Numbered from the stretch's first letter, positions 9,301 to 16,547 are shown. The stretch is DNA of 64,000 bases from Gallibacterium trehalosifermentans (GCF_042433055.1 NZ_JBHLWB010000002.1:62001-126000); one strand, 5' to 3'. Translations and numbers: made by a program. The notes: generated from the sequence alone by a model not told the origin.

Positions 9301-10273
9301 TGCGCACACCTAACCCGCTTTCCGTCCCAATCAGGTGGATTTGATTGGCATACATGCCACCTAACTCAGCAACATCTACCGCATACCCCTGAGATGCTGT
9401 TACTTCACTGCCACGAATCACTTGGAGACTACTGGCATTTTTTGTTGATTGCGCTGGAACTTGATTTTGCCCCGTAGTAACCGTTAATTGATTTGCCCAA
9501 ATCCCCGCATTGACTTTCACTTCTTTGGCGATAATCTCGGTGTAGTCTTGTCGATGGCTATCTAACCCTCGCCCCGATACCGTTATCTCACCCTGTTCAA
9601 CTCGATACCCCTTTACTTGCCCATTTTCAATTTGCACCTGCCCTGTGGTCATCGTACTGCGTCCCGCATTGATAAAACCACACCCCTCACAATGAATACC
9701 ATTCGGGTTGGCGATAATCACCTCTGCTTTGCTTCCCGCCACTTCAATATAGCCTTTTAATTGACTTGGCTTGCTGGCATTGACTTCGTTTAAAATTACT
9801 TTCGCTTCACCGCCCACTAAGTAAGGATTGGCTTGTACCCAACCACCTTGTTCGGTTTTTACATTTTTGCGGCTGTTATTGAGAATCGCCCCACGAGTAT
9901 TGACATCAAATTGTTGGTATTTGTTATGTGATAAGCCTTTGTCATTGGGCGTTTGGATATTAACTTGCGGTAAGCCATTGGCGGTTTGTAACACAATCGG
10001 TTGTTGGCTTTTTGGTGCCTGACTATCGGCACGGATTTGGAGTTCATCAGCAACTGCGCTAGCGGAAAAAGAGGAGACCGCCAAAACGCCTAACAGGCTA
10101 TAAAGCCCTATCATTAACGGGGGTAATCTCCAGTGAATCAGCATGCGAGAGAGATTGGTGAAAACGCGATTGCCTGATTGAGGTGCTTTCCCTGTTTTAG
10201 TTGTTATCTCGGAAACGACAACGAAACGTTGTAAGAGTCTGTTAAAGATGATGCGGTAACAATGTTTGTTCAT
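3374..10273 (-). CDS. Two-partner-secretion filamentous haemagglutinin-like exoprotein (TpsA) with hydrolase-like C-terminal region
   Basis: 2299-residue secreted adhesin or effector protein. Residues 1-75 form an extended signal peptide ending near SASAVA-D. Residues about 80-320 are a TPS/haemagglutination-activity domain with NPYL (149-152), NPNGI (189-193) and a C195-x2-C198 pair. Residues about 330-1900 are degenerate beta-helical haemagglutinin repeats. After an LTGQTTKETA segment near 1920 the composition becomes AT-rich. There HSLG places Ser2125, PRD places Asp2200 and GHHTKAYY places His2241/2242, the order and spacing of an alpha/beta-hydrolase triad. No VENN pretoxin motif is present. 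AAGGAG precedes the start. No TpsB transporter gene adjoins it, so the partner must be elsewhere. The C-terminus is translationally coupled to a lipoprotein gene. Adhesin identity is firm; the catalytic role is inferred. Confidence 0.9.
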   Translation of the reverse strand: MNKHCYRIIFNRLLQRFVVVSEITTKTGKAPQSGNRVFTNLSRMLIHWRLPPLMIGLYSLLGVLAVSSFSASAVADELQIRADSQAPKSQQPIVLQTANGLPQVNIQTPNDKGLSHNKYQQFDVNTRGAILNNSRKNVKTEQGGWVQANPYLVGGEAKVILNEVNASKPSQLKGYIEVAGSKAEVIIANPNGIHCEGCGFINAGRSTMTTGQVQIENGQVKGYRVEQGEITVSGRGLDSHRQDYTEIIAKEVKVNAGIWANQLTVTTGQNQVPAQSTKNASSLQVIRGSEVTASQGYAVDVAELGGMYANQIHLIGTESGLGVRNAGHIGAAAGDVVIDSQGQIINSGYIGAKQNVSLTAPTIKNQQAGQLVATKKLTAQAHSLNNQTGFIHAEQTDITLQHQLNNQATGSTGALIKAKQLHITTPRLLNQQTKAQHNTPTQGLIAETLAIHATHWFNQSGGAYSQQAINATITDTLNNQQGELLSLNSLALRGDNLQLENTQGIIASQGDLTFQLAQWENIGQVKSAANANITIHHHFRLDTPLFIDGMLNLKVNHHFTNQTQLITGQGLTIQAASITNPQQSELSAQKTQLHTDTLLNQGLIDGSKTVIVTNQLTNLGSGRIYGNHLAIQATHLNNLPEQEQAATIAARERLDLGVGTLTNYDHALILSQGDLFIGGELDRHAHATGQATFIDNGSATIEALGNGNMNTQRLWNHDLHLLTGEHHQDQRISEYALNHKSQRYSSLEGWFNRNNNHRKDRNSYFHFNDGRPRIAGPTWVQWHFNRHTITTTLVHRDPAKILIAGNLRLNGENLLNEVSHIQVGKHLRMGGRLFKQNEQHLNLKGNGVRLENKDLIGEIHRHDKGTWYTMVTKRKRRGVGKKVWAKYGGEDIPFSRDLPIEYFKFHLVDNRIGQPIQATNSEIHQQSTAQHAAILPVQLDTLHASLYRINHAPDSHVLIETDPRFTHKKTWLGSDYMFDALRADPQMRLKRLGDGYYEQRLINEQINQLTGQRFLGNYTSDYEQYKALMDAGIRYAKAHNLMPGVTLSAAQMQALTEDMVWLEPQTVTLKDGKQVNVLVPQVYLVKRDIALHPTGAIISAQEITVESAGDIKNSGQLVARQSAHLAAHTLENSGSISAEQLNFTLANRFYQQGGQLKADTLQLNAKTIHLEGRMSEANSNANYARRQLDEQAVLHIKQALILQSQGDIQLNATSISAGSALLKANGNLHIGTVTETERSHYIANSENYWTLKQQQEIGSRIEIKDNAVFSGKQGVTLRAATINTGGDIIVNSEQGDIQLQAGRHQETLDFATKYKDKSLLSRTTTTIKHAHQYDLAESSQLTGNNIALQATHGTIAVEGGAVVSDNAMQLQAQDIAITAAHNIRQEYDYYAKKKSGLMSSGGIGFTIGSRKESTDTNYNLDSTLGSQLGSLQSNVSFIATEHYQQQSSRITAGKGDINIQAKQIDITADKDKSNTHYRHTLVQNGLTLGVNIPVVQAVQQVQQTAKTAKQVGDAKDNRINALAAINTSFDLANTAEVAGNVANSVANQGAQGLTNNIGISITYGKQKNEQTTFTETITANSSKINAAGNAMLLTTADKDTSHITVKGSEVIGQQGTTIATAGNLIIEAQQQTYKERSKNKSSGWNAGVAINYGSNGFAFGITAGGNYGKGYGNGDETTWATTLIGHKQSQTTLISGEDMTIRGGQVIGQGVSVQANNLTITSLQDTATYESKQKQLSAQVTVGYGASFSGSYNQSKINADYASVNQQSGIFAGDEGFKVEVNQHTDLQGGLVTSTELAEQQGKNRFTTGTLTYKDIQNHSNYSAKGFGLSGGISISGGHTPKEIEGVKLQQIGQNQKNGSSNVEFSGIAGVASQGNWGIAKGLTTALLGQVNHHDNEDGVTTSAINTTNIHIRHDNEQKSLTGQTTKETAIKINKANIHQAVTKANIENIKSDLDRDLTIATAFMKNINVIGDDIYYNIEKKEGNILIKEKRMNKCESIACIQYHELDFNNLEVPKTKEEAEVLSRMYAHGIMNTSDMDRLKGAIQYGGKDYLDNDVLVVIKPFTSIRSELTFTIFERLRAGLNMPSIFGASNASREQVKIWNLLEEYNRNNPNDPVSLKHLAHSLGVSSTKNAMNWASYQGTTFTHTTLDANTIGTSYPMTNNTFGGRLSMGLYDQGYSEKASELFRDGSVAYAVAPRDIVATGIGLPFVPGSLSLGIGNTDTTGSNSTGIPLWDLITGHHTKAYYRDEESIRFLNTDRERIVDLKKIKEIETYQKRIWGKIGPRIEKIEFNNKDGKE

Positions 10274-10427
10274 TACTTTTCTCCTTAACGTTTAATTAAT
10301 TTGAAAGAAATAACTTACATAAATTAGGTTGTGATAAAGGAAGATTATTTTTTAATATTTTTAGATCAATTAGTTAACATTTTTGATGTTAGCAAAAAGC
10401 GTATTCACGACAAAGAAAGTATATTTA

Positions 10428-10449
10428 AAAATGTGATCTAGCTAGAAAA
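10428..10449 (-). promoter_or_regulatory. Possible CRP site upstream of the exoprotein gene
   Basis: On the minus strand CTAGATCACATTT matches the right half and centre of the CRP consensus perfectly, while the left half is poor; overall I count 15 of 22 positions. It lies about 165 bases before the exoprotein start. The surrounding 275-base gap (10274-10548) otherwise holds only AT-rich sequence, the AAGGAG ribosome site and the selB hairpin. Confidence 0.35.
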
Positions 10450-10490
10450 ATAGCAATATTGTTAGTTTTTTTGGGGTATGTTGGGAAATA

Positions 10491-10520
10491 TAAATGTTGA
10501 ACAGCGATGTTCAACATTTA
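10491..10520 (-). terminator. Hairpin downstream of selB
   Basis: TAAATGTTGAAC (10491-10502) and GTTCAACATTTA (10509-10520) form a perfect 12-bp stem with a six-base loop. It starts 29 bases after the selB stop. The downstream T tract is weak on the minus strand, so termination efficiency is uncertain. Confidence 0.6.
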
Positions 10521-10548
10521 TTTTTGATAAAAAATTTATATTTAGCAA

Positions 10549-12402
10549 TTAAGAAAATGTTCCATGATCACGCAATAAATGCACATTGCCTTTACGGCGT
10601 AAAAAACCTGATCGGTCAAAATATTCGATTAATTGTACCGTGAGTTTGCGCCCATATTGCAGGTGATCACGCAACTGATTAACCGAAATCGCCCCATTTT
10701 CTTGAATAAAGGCGTGAATATCGTGGGCAAATTCACGCATCTGTTCATCGAGCAGAAAACGATCTTTGACTATCGGCACAAGGTAGCCCAATTTGCCTGC
10801 TTTGTAGAGCAAATTGCGCATTGCGCTTTCTTCCACCGCCAACTGCTGGGCAATATCACGCACCCACAGCGCTTGGTTAGTTGCCTTAAATAGAGGCTCA
10901 ACCTGCGCCCACAGATGCAATTCGTCATCATCAAAGGCGATGCGATGGCTGGGTGCGTGAATCCAGCCACGTGTTTGCGCCAGTTGCTGTTGAGCGATCA
11001 GCTCATCAATTAAGGCAAACATCAGCGACTGTGGCGCATCAAGTACAGCCATTCGGTAAAGACGTGCTTTGGTTACGCCCATTTGATCGTGATGCTCGGC
11101 GTGAAATTCGGTGATCTTCGCCAAAATGCGGGCTTGCATTGTTTGTTTATAGGTGCGATTAAACAGATAATCACCCACTTGCTCGCAGGCTAAACGTGGC
11201 TGAAGTGCATTGACATCGGCAGGGTAGCATTGCTCCGCCCACAAAAGCGGCGGCACGAAAATCGCCTGTTTTTCCAGCATTACTTGCACGCGCATTGCCA
11301 TTTCACTTGCTTGCGACAGGGCGTGCAGGTAAGAAAGGCGTGTCTCACTGCGCTTGTAGCGCTTCGGCGAGGCAATTTCCAGCACTTGTGCCCCTGCAAG
11401 GGTATGTTGATCGTCGCCACTGCGCAAAATCAGTTTATCGCCCAATGCCAAATGTAGCGGAGTATCCAGCACAATTTCTGCAAAATAGGGCTGATTTTCG
11501 ACCGCTTGTTTTGCGTTCAGCACGCTCACTTTGGCAGTAACGTGGCTGGCGTAATGGTAAAGGTGAACCTGCGTGGTCTCTTTTAGGGGCTGGCAAGGGT
11601 GCAACAGCACCGTAAAACGCTCACAAGCAAAATCAGGCGCAAGCTCGCTTAGCCAGTCGCCACGGCTGATGTCGGATTTATCGACACCAGCTAAATTCAG
11701 CGCCAAGCGCTCGCCTGCCACACCTTGCTCGCTCTCACTATTTTGTGCGTGAATACGTTTTACCCGCACCTTTTCGCCATTAGTAAGATAGAGCGTATCG
11801 CCGACCGCCACTTTACCTGCCACCGCCGTACCTGTAACCACTACGCCAATCCCTTTCAGGGTAAAAATACGGTCTATCGCATAGCGAAATGGCTTTTCCG
11901 CCAATGTGGTTTCGCTAGACAGTTGCGCCAAATGGGCTTTCAGCACATCGATACCTTGCCCCGTTTGGGCGGAGGTGATAAAAAAATCCTGCCTGTGCAA
12001 AAAAGGGTAGCGCTGTTTGATTTCCTCAATCAGCTTGGTAATTTGTGCATCGGTTGCACGATCAGCCTTAGTGATCACCACCATTATCTGGCGGAATTTC
12101 AGCAACTGCAAAATCTGCAAATGCTCTGTCGTTTGCGGTTTGATTCCCTCTTCGGCGGAAACCACCAGCAGGGCGTGTTCAATCCCCCCTAAGCCTGCCA
12201 GCATATTTGCCAAAAATTTTTGATGTCCTGGTACATCAATAAAGCCAAGTGTTCGCCCATTTAGAGGCAAATAAGCATAGCCCAGATCGATGGTCATTCC
12301 ACGCTTTTTCTCTTCAGGCAAGCGATCAGCATTCGTGCCAGTGAGTGCGGCTAACAGTGCCGTTTTGCCGTGATCGACGTGTCCTGCGGTAACAATTATC
12401 AT
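10549..12402 (-). CDS. selB: Selenocysteine-specific elongation factor SelB
   Basis: GTPase that delivers Sec-tRNA(Sec) to the ribosome at UGA codons followed by a SECIS hairpin. From the MIIVTAG start it has 617 residues (E. coli about 614). GTPase motifs are GHVDHGKT (G1), DVPGH (G3) and ITKAD (G4). EF-Tu-like beta-barrel domains follow, then C-terminal winged helices for SECIS binding. An in-frame extension upstream exists, but the ATG at 12402 overlaps the selA stop as ATGA, which fixes the start. The base composition is odd: sampled 60-base stretches inside selB contain 30-31 G+C against 22 in selA, suggesting a different history. The co-transcribed partner is selA. Confidence 0.95.
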   Translation of the reverse strand: MIIVTAGHVDHGKTALLAALTGTNADRLPEEKKRGMTIDLGYAYLPLNGRTLGFIDVPGHQKFLANMLAGLGGIEHALLVVSAEEGIKPQTTEHLQILQLLKFRQIMVVITKADRATDAQITKLIEEIKQRYPFLHRQDFFITSAQTGQGIDVLKAHLAQLSSETTLAEKPFRYAIDRIFTLKGIGVVVTGTAVAGKVAVGDTLYLTNGEKVRVKRIHAQNSESEQGVAGERLALNLAGVDKSDISRGDWLSELAPDFACERFTVLLHPCQPLKETTQVHLYHYASHVTAKVSVLNAKQAVENQPYFAEIVLDTPLHLALGDKLILRSGDDQHTLAGAQVLEIASPKRYKRSETRLSYLHALSQASEMAMRVQVMLEKQAIFVPPLLWAEQCYPADVNALQPRLACEQVGDYLFNRTYKQTMQARILAKITEFHAEHHDQMGVTKARLYRMAVLDAPQSLMFALIDELIAQQQLAQTRGWIHAPSHRIAFDDDELHLWAQVEPLFKATNQALWVRDIAQQLAVEESAMRNLLYKAGKLGYLVPIVKDRFLLDEQMREFAHDIHAFIQENGAISVNQLRDHLQYGRKLTVQLIEYFDRSGFLRRKGNVHLLRDHGTFS

Positions 12403-13790
12403 AATTCGTTCACCGTTGTTAAGAGGGCGGCTAGATTGGCAACGCTGCGTAAATCTAGCCAAATTTTATCTGCTTCAATTCTGCCAATAATTGGTTGTGA
12501 TAAGGCTTTAAATTGAGCAACTAAACGATAGAGATCCTCAGCTTTGCCACTTTTTGCTTGTAACGTTACAGCACAAGACGGGATTTTTGCGGTAGGTTGT
12601 GAACCACTACCAATTTGCGCATCACTTGTTTCGACTCGAATGATAAAATCTGCTGCGAGTTTGTGTTGTAATGCTTGTTGTAATTGCTCTGCTTGTTGCT
12701 GGAGAGTAGTGAGAGCTTGAGTTAAAGCGTGCAGCGTTGGTAAGGTGTGCGTTAAATTTTCAGGCTCTAAATAAAGACGCAATGTTGCTTCTAAACCACT
12801 CAAAATTACTTTATCGCAACGTAAGACACGTTTGAGGGGGTGATGTTGTAATTGATCGATTAATGCTTGCCTCCCAACAATAATACCTGCTTGTGGACCA
12901 CCCAATAATTTATCGCCAGAAAAAGAGATTAAATCTACACCCGCTGTAACTTTTGCTTGAACTTGTGGTTCATAAGGTAAGCCATAGTGGCGAAAATCAA
13001 TTAATGCGCCACTTCCTAAATCTGTAATAACGGGAATATTTTTTTCTCGTCCAAGTGCAACTAATTCTTCTTCACTGACACTCGCTGTAAAGCCCATAAT
13101 TTGATAGTTGCTACTATGTACTTTTAATAATAACGCCGTGTTTTCATTAATTGCCTGTGCGTAATCACGTAAATGGGTGCGGTTAGTCGTACCAACCTCC
13201 ACTAATTTACAACCAGCTTGTGCCATAATATCGGGAATACGGAATGCGCCACCTATTTCAATCAGTTCACCACGAGAGATAATCACTTCTTTTCCTTGAG
13301 CAAAAGTGGCTAACATTAATAACACCGCAGCAGCATTATTATTAACCACACAAGCCGCTTCTGCGCCAGTTAAGCGAGCGATTAGCTCACTAATCGCTTG
13401 ATCACGATGTCCACGTTTCCCCTGGGCTAAATCAAATTCAAGTGCAACATTTTGTTGCATAGCGTGTAATGCTGCTTGTTGTGCTGTTTCTGCCCAAATT
13501 GCACGCCCAAGATTCGTATGCAACACCGTACCAGTAAGATTATGTACTGGTTGAATTTTGACTTGGCGTTGCTGTTGTAATTGTTGCTCAATATATTGCA
13601 TAAAATCTGTGTCTGTCTGACAGAAATGAGGTAATTGCTGTTGTTGTTTAATAAAATCACGTGCGAGTTGTAACTGTTCACGCATCAGTTGTACTACGGC
13701 ACTATGCCCAAAGGTAACAACTAAATCTGAACCTAATTCCGTTTTTAATAAACGGTCAATAGCTGGAAGTTGGCGATACAACGCAGACAT
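12399..13790 (-). CDS. selA: L-seryl-tRNA(Sec) selenium transferase SelA
   Basis: PLP enzyme converting Ser-tRNA(Sec) to Sec-tRNA(Sec) with selenophosphate. It has 463 residues, the standard length. The N-terminal tRNA-binding region is followed by the fold-type-I core. The PLP lysine is in SFSGDKLLGGPQAG (Lys294, as in the family). HTNLGRA, typical of SelA, lies near residue 91. An AGGA lies upstream of the ATG. It overlaps selB by four bases and faces away from selC, so all three dedicated Sec genes cluster here. selD and any selenoprotein gene (for example a formate dehydrogenase) are not in the window. Confidence 0.96.
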   Translation of the reverse strand: MSALYRQLPAIDRLLKTELGSDLVVTFGHSAVVQLMREQLQLARDFIKQQQQLPHFCQTDTDFMQYIEQQLQQQRQVKIQPVHNLTGTVLHTNLGRAIWAETAQQAALHAMQQNVALEFDLAQGKRGHRDQAISELIARLTGAEAACVVNNNAAAVLLMLATFAQGKEVIISRGELIEIGGAFRIPDIMAQAGCKLVEVGTTNRTHLRDYAQAINENTALLLKVHSSNYQIMGFTASVSEEELVALGREKNIPVITDLGSGALIDFRHYGLPYEPQVQAKVTAGVDLISFSGDKLLGGPQAGIIVGRQALIDQLQHHPLKRVLRCDKVILSGLEATLRLYLEPENLTHTLPTLHALTQALTTLQQQAEQLQQALQHKLAADFIIRVETSDAQIGSGSQPTAKIPSCAVTLQAKSGKAEDLYRLVAQFKALSQPIIGRIEADKIWLDLRSVANLAALLTTVNEL

Positions 13791-13919
13791 AACGAATTCC
13801 TAATGGTGAAGTGTGCGGTAAATAATACTGTTTTTATCGAAAAAATTCAGTAAAATGAAGCCGTTTTTTATGCTATATCCTGATTTATGTAGGATTGTCG
13901 TTTAAAAACCGTCATTTAT

Positions 13920-14014
13920 GGAAGGTCGTCGTTTCCGGTGAGGCGGCAGGACTTCAAATCCTGTTAAGGCTGCCAGCAGTCTTGGGTGGGTTCAACTCCC
14001 ATGACCTTCCGCCA
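13920..14014 (+). tRNA. selC: tRNA-Sec (anticodon TCA)
   Basis: A 95-nt gene including the encoded 3' GCCA. The acceptor stem GGAAGGTC pairs with GACCTTCC, giving the long acceptor stem of bacterial tRNA-Sec. The anticodon TCA lies at 13954-13956 within ACTTCAAAT. A long variable arm (AGGCTGCCAGCAGTCTT region) and GGTTCAACTCC T-loop follow. The sequence reads like E. coli selC with compensated changes. It is divergent from selA-selB, the enzymes that charge and deliver it. Confidence 0.97.
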
Positions 14015-14042
14015 ATCATGAAAATGTGTCAATATAAATTTT

Positions 14043-14519
14043 TCATTTAAGATCAGAAATTATACGGTTGTTTATTCTTTTTGCTATGAAAGGATCTAAC
14101 GCTATTATTCCACTACCATATTTTATTAAGATCAGTTGCATTACTATCCAGCTAAAGTGTAATGCGTAAGCCTCAGGATAGACAAAAAACTGGATAACTA
14201 TTGTTATTCCAAATAATCCTAATGCAGCAAAACGTGTTGCAATTCCTAATAATAGTAAAGCTGCAAAAATATGTTCTGCATAGAGTGTAATCCATGCAGC
14301 AATATTGGGATTTAGTAATGGTAAATTATATTCATTTTGGAATAAGAAAAATGCGCTCTCACTCGGTACAGGTAATCCAAGTTGAAATGACATTGTGAGA
14401 AAATTAAACACAAATGTTTCAGTTTTTGTTTGTGCAGATAACCAAAATATACTTGCCAGAGTAATACGAGCAAGTAAGGCAATCGCACTATAAGGTACTT
14501 TTTCACACCATTTTTTCAT
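14043..14519 (-). CDS. DoxX-family membrane protein of the copper-peptide cluster (BufD/GigT-type)
   Basis: A 158-residue protein with about four hydrophobic helices of the DoxX family. Family-like features are ...ARITLASIFWLSAQTK near the N-terminus, AEHIFAALLLLGIATRFAALGLF in the middle and a PEAY segment. DoxX proteins commonly form the last gene of DUF2282-DUF692-DUF2063 operons, where they are proposed to act in membrane redox or electron supply; the exact role is unknown. It overlaps the preceding gene by four bases (ATGA), supporting co-translation. It is the fourth gene of the unit. Confidence 0.85.
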   Translation of the reverse strand: MKKWCEKVPYSAIALLARITLASIFWLSAQTKTETFVFNFLTMSFQLGLPVPSESAFFLFQNEYNLPLLNPNIAAWITLYAEHIFAALLLLGIATRFAALGLFGITIVIQFFVYPEAYALHFSWIVMQLILIKYGSGIIALDPFIAKRINNRIISDLK

Positions 14520-15265
14520 TGTTTTACTCCAATGATTAATTTATTTTCAATAAGAAATTGCCAAGCTTGAGTGAGATCTGCTTCAGTAAAAGGGTCGATT
14601 TCTACTGTTGCTTGATATAATGTTTTTCCTTGTTTTATTGCCATTAAAAAAGAATGTAACCATTGTGGAATCTGTAATACCCCAACTTCATAATTTTCAC
14701 GTAAGATCGCAGCATACTCACGCTGTTCTAGAGTAATTTTCTGCAAATCCTTTCTTATTTGATGTGCCTCCCATAAGCTAACAGCTGCATAATTTGCAGA
14801 AAATAACAGTAAACTCGGAGCAAGTTGTAATTGGTAGTTAGCTATTTCATTATTCTGTAATAATGCTATTAATTGTTCATTGGCAATCGGCTTACTATCT
14901 TCAGCATGAAATGATTGCACTCTTAAATATTCCAATGTTGCTACGTCTGCTAAATAGGGTAGGGATTTTGCTGGGGTGAAGTGAGCAATAAATTTCGGAA
15001 AGGTATCACCATAGTAAGCAAGAATTGGTGATGTAGGAGGGGATTCTTGTAAATAACAATGAGCCATAGCTTGAAAAAAGTCATCACCAACTAACTGATG
15101 TGTAACATTAAACGTTATTTGTAATGCTTTCATTAAAGAAGAAAATATATTGTTACGATAAACATTAAAACGACTTTTTACGTCTATTCCTTCTCGACTT
15201 TTTATTTGTGGTAGGAAAGAAAGATCATCATGAAAAATCGCTTCAACAAAAGCCGTTTGTTTCAT
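14516..15265 (-). CDS. DUF2063 partner protein of the MNIO enzyme (BufC/HvfC-type)
   Basis: A 249-residue protein with the DUF2063 N-terminal domain. Recognisable signatures are SRFNVYRNNIFSSLMKAL (residues about 31-48), VGDDFFQAMA, SPILAYYGDTFP and LPYLADVATLEYLR. In this family the partner protein presents the precursor peptide to the DUF692 enzyme and is needed for modification. The old 'DNA-binding' label of the domain is not supported by this context. It overlaps the enzyme gene upstream and the DoxX gene downstream by four bases each, so the three are tightly coupled. Confidence 0.88.
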   Translation of the reverse strand: MKQTAFVEAIFHDDLSFLPQIKSREGIDVKSRFNVYRNNIFSSLMKALQITFNVTHQLVGDDFFQAMAHCYLQESPPTSPILAYYGDTFPKFIAHFTPAKSLPYLADVATLEYLRVQSFHAEDSKPIANEQLIALLQNNEIANYQLQLAPSLLLFSANYAAVSLWEAHQIRKDLQKITLEQREYAAILRENYEVGVLQIPQWLHSFLMAIKQGKTLYQATVEIDPFTEADLTQAWQFLIENKLIIGVKQ

Positions 15266-16116
15266 ACTTTATCCTTTTGATTATAACGTTGTTGAGCTTG
15301 TTGGATTTGATACAAATCTTTTTGTAATTCACTAAAAGCAGGGATATTGTTATCACGCTCTAATAAAGTGGGTTTTGATCCAATTAATTGCAATGTAAAT
15401 AAATATAATTGCCAAACTTCATGGGAAACTTGTTCTGAATGGCTATCAATTAACAAGCGTTCCCCATTTGCATCTTGATCCTCACTATAACCTGCGATAT
15501 GTATTTGCTGAACAGCGGCTAATGGTAGTTGTTGTAAGTAAGCATAAGGATCTCGTTGATGATTAATTGCCGAAACGTAAACATTATTTACATCTAATAA
15601 CAAACCACACCCTGTTCTTTTTACGATTTCACGAATAAATTCTGTTTCTTCCATTTCATTTGCAGAAAATTCTACATAGGTTGATGGGTTTTCTAATAAC
15701 ATTTGGCGTTGTAAGCGATGTTGTAAATGATCAATATGATCACATACCTGATTCAGTTTTTTATTGGTATAAGCTAAAGGTAATAAATCGTTATAAAAAT
15801 TAACGCTATGACTTGACCAAGCAAGATGTTCGGAAAATAGTTGTGGCTGATAGCGATGAAGTAAGGCTTTTAAGCGATCGATATGTTCTTCATCTAATTT
15901 AGTATCGCTCCCAATCGATAACCCTACACCATGTATCGATAATGGATAAATTTCACAAATACGTTGTAAATAGTGATGCATCGCACCACCAGGAACCATA
16001 TAATTTTCTGCATGAATTTCTACAAAATCAACATAATCGGGTTGTTGTAAGATTAATTCAAAATGTTCTATTTTTAGACCTATTCCTGCGCCAGAAATGA
16101 TTTTTTGATGTCCCAT
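15262..16116 (-). CDS. Multinuclear non-haem iron oxidase, DUF692 (BufB/HvfB-type)
   Basis: A 284-residue TIM-barrel enzyme of the MNIO family, which oxidises cysteines of a precursor peptide to copper-binding heterocycles. Conserved metal-site motifs appear in order: EIHAENYM, SIHGVGLSIG, SEHLAW, ENPSTYVEF, LLLDVNNVYVSA, HIAGYSED and ERDNNIP. These supply the His/Asp/Glu ligands of the iron cluster. GGAG lies just before the ATG. The upstream neighbour encodes the likely substrate peptide and the downstream overlapping gene the partner protein. Cytoplasmic. Substrate assignment rests on operon context and on known bufferin/Hvf clusters. Confidence 0.93.
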   Translation of the reverse strand: MGHQKIISGAGIGLKIEHFELILQQPDYVDFVEIHAENYMVPGGAMHHYLQRICEIYPLSIHGVGLSIGSDTKLDEEHIDRLKALLHRYQPQLFSEHLAWSSHSVNFYNDLLPLAYTNKKLNQVCDHIDHLQHRLQRQMLLENPSTYVEFSANEMEETEFIREIVKRTGCGLLLDVNNVYVSAINHQRDPYAYLQQLPLAAVQQIHIAGYSEDQDANGERLLIDSHSEQVSHEVWQLYLFTLQLIGSKPTLLERDNNIPAFSELQKDLYQIQQAQQRYNQKDKV

Positions 16117-16127
16117 AAACTCTCCAA

Positions 16128-16149
16128 AAGCCTGCTATATTGCAGGCTT
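16128..16149 (-). other. Intercistronic hairpin between precursor and enzyme genes
   Basis: AAGCCTGC and GCAGGCTT form a perfect 8-bp stem around a six-base loop. On the minus strand the stem is followed by TTTTGG... rather than a full T run, and the bufB ribosome site begins at once. It looks like a leaky terminator or 3' stabiliser that could keep precursor mRNA in excess over enzyme mRNA. Confidence 0.55.
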
Positions 16150-16170
16150 ATTTTTTCTATTACCTATTAA

Positions 16171-16458
16171 TTAGGCTTTTTCGGTAAATGCTTCTAACTT
16201 ACCAAATCCTGTATCAGATGTTTTGGATTCAGTTTTTAAGCAAGTTCCTGCTGGCACTAATTTCCAAGCATTTCCTTGATAATCTCGAGTTGAGCTTCCA
16301 GCACAACTTGTTCCTGGACCTGCGGCACAATCATTTTGTCCTTTGAGTGCTATACCAAAACATTTTTCTTTTGATTCCGCTTGTACACTAAGGCTTGTAG
16401 CGGTAACTAATGCGGAAGTTAGAGCTAATGAAACGGCGACTTTTTTTGAAATTGACAT
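16171..16458 (-). CDS. DUF2282 copper-peptide precursor (BufA1/HvfA-type)
   Basis: A 95-residue exported RiPP precursor. It has a Sec signal peptide (MSISKK, a hydrophobic core, SVQA-ES cleavage near residue 27). The mature part has four cysteines in the family pattern EKC-FGIALKGQNDC-AAGPGTSC...VPAGTC (Cys33, 44, 52, 73). In bufferins some of these cysteines are converted by the DUF692 enzyme into copper ligands. A longer in-frame start 20 codons upstream exists. The ATG at 16458 is preferred because AAGGAAA lies just before it and the signal peptide then has normal length. First gene of the minus-strand unit; a sigma-factor gene diverges from it. Confidence 0.9.
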   Translation of the reverse strand: MSISKKVAVSLALTSALVTATSLSVQAESKEKCFGIALKGQNDCAAGPGTSCAGSSTRDYQGNAWKLVPAGTCLKTESKTSDTGFGKLEAFTEKA

Positions 16459-16547
16459 AAGATTTCCTTTTAAGAAAAAATAAAAAATGATTAAATACAT
16501 AGCGATTTTTATCGCCACATGAGATTAGTTTTTCCTAATCTTATAGT

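Noticed and set aside
3374..10273. Repeated segments in the exoprotein gene considered as CRISPR or mobile repeats
   Set aside because: They are imperfect protein-level repeats of the beta-helix, without regular spacers or identical nucleotide units.
11725..12192. 155-codon plus-strand reading frame inside selB
   Set aside because: Shadow of the G+C-richer selB gene, in which long antisense frames are expected; no ribosome site or motif.
14015..14045. Terminator after selC
   Set aside because: Only an AT-rich ATGAAAAT/ATTTTTCAT pairing is present; too weak to call.
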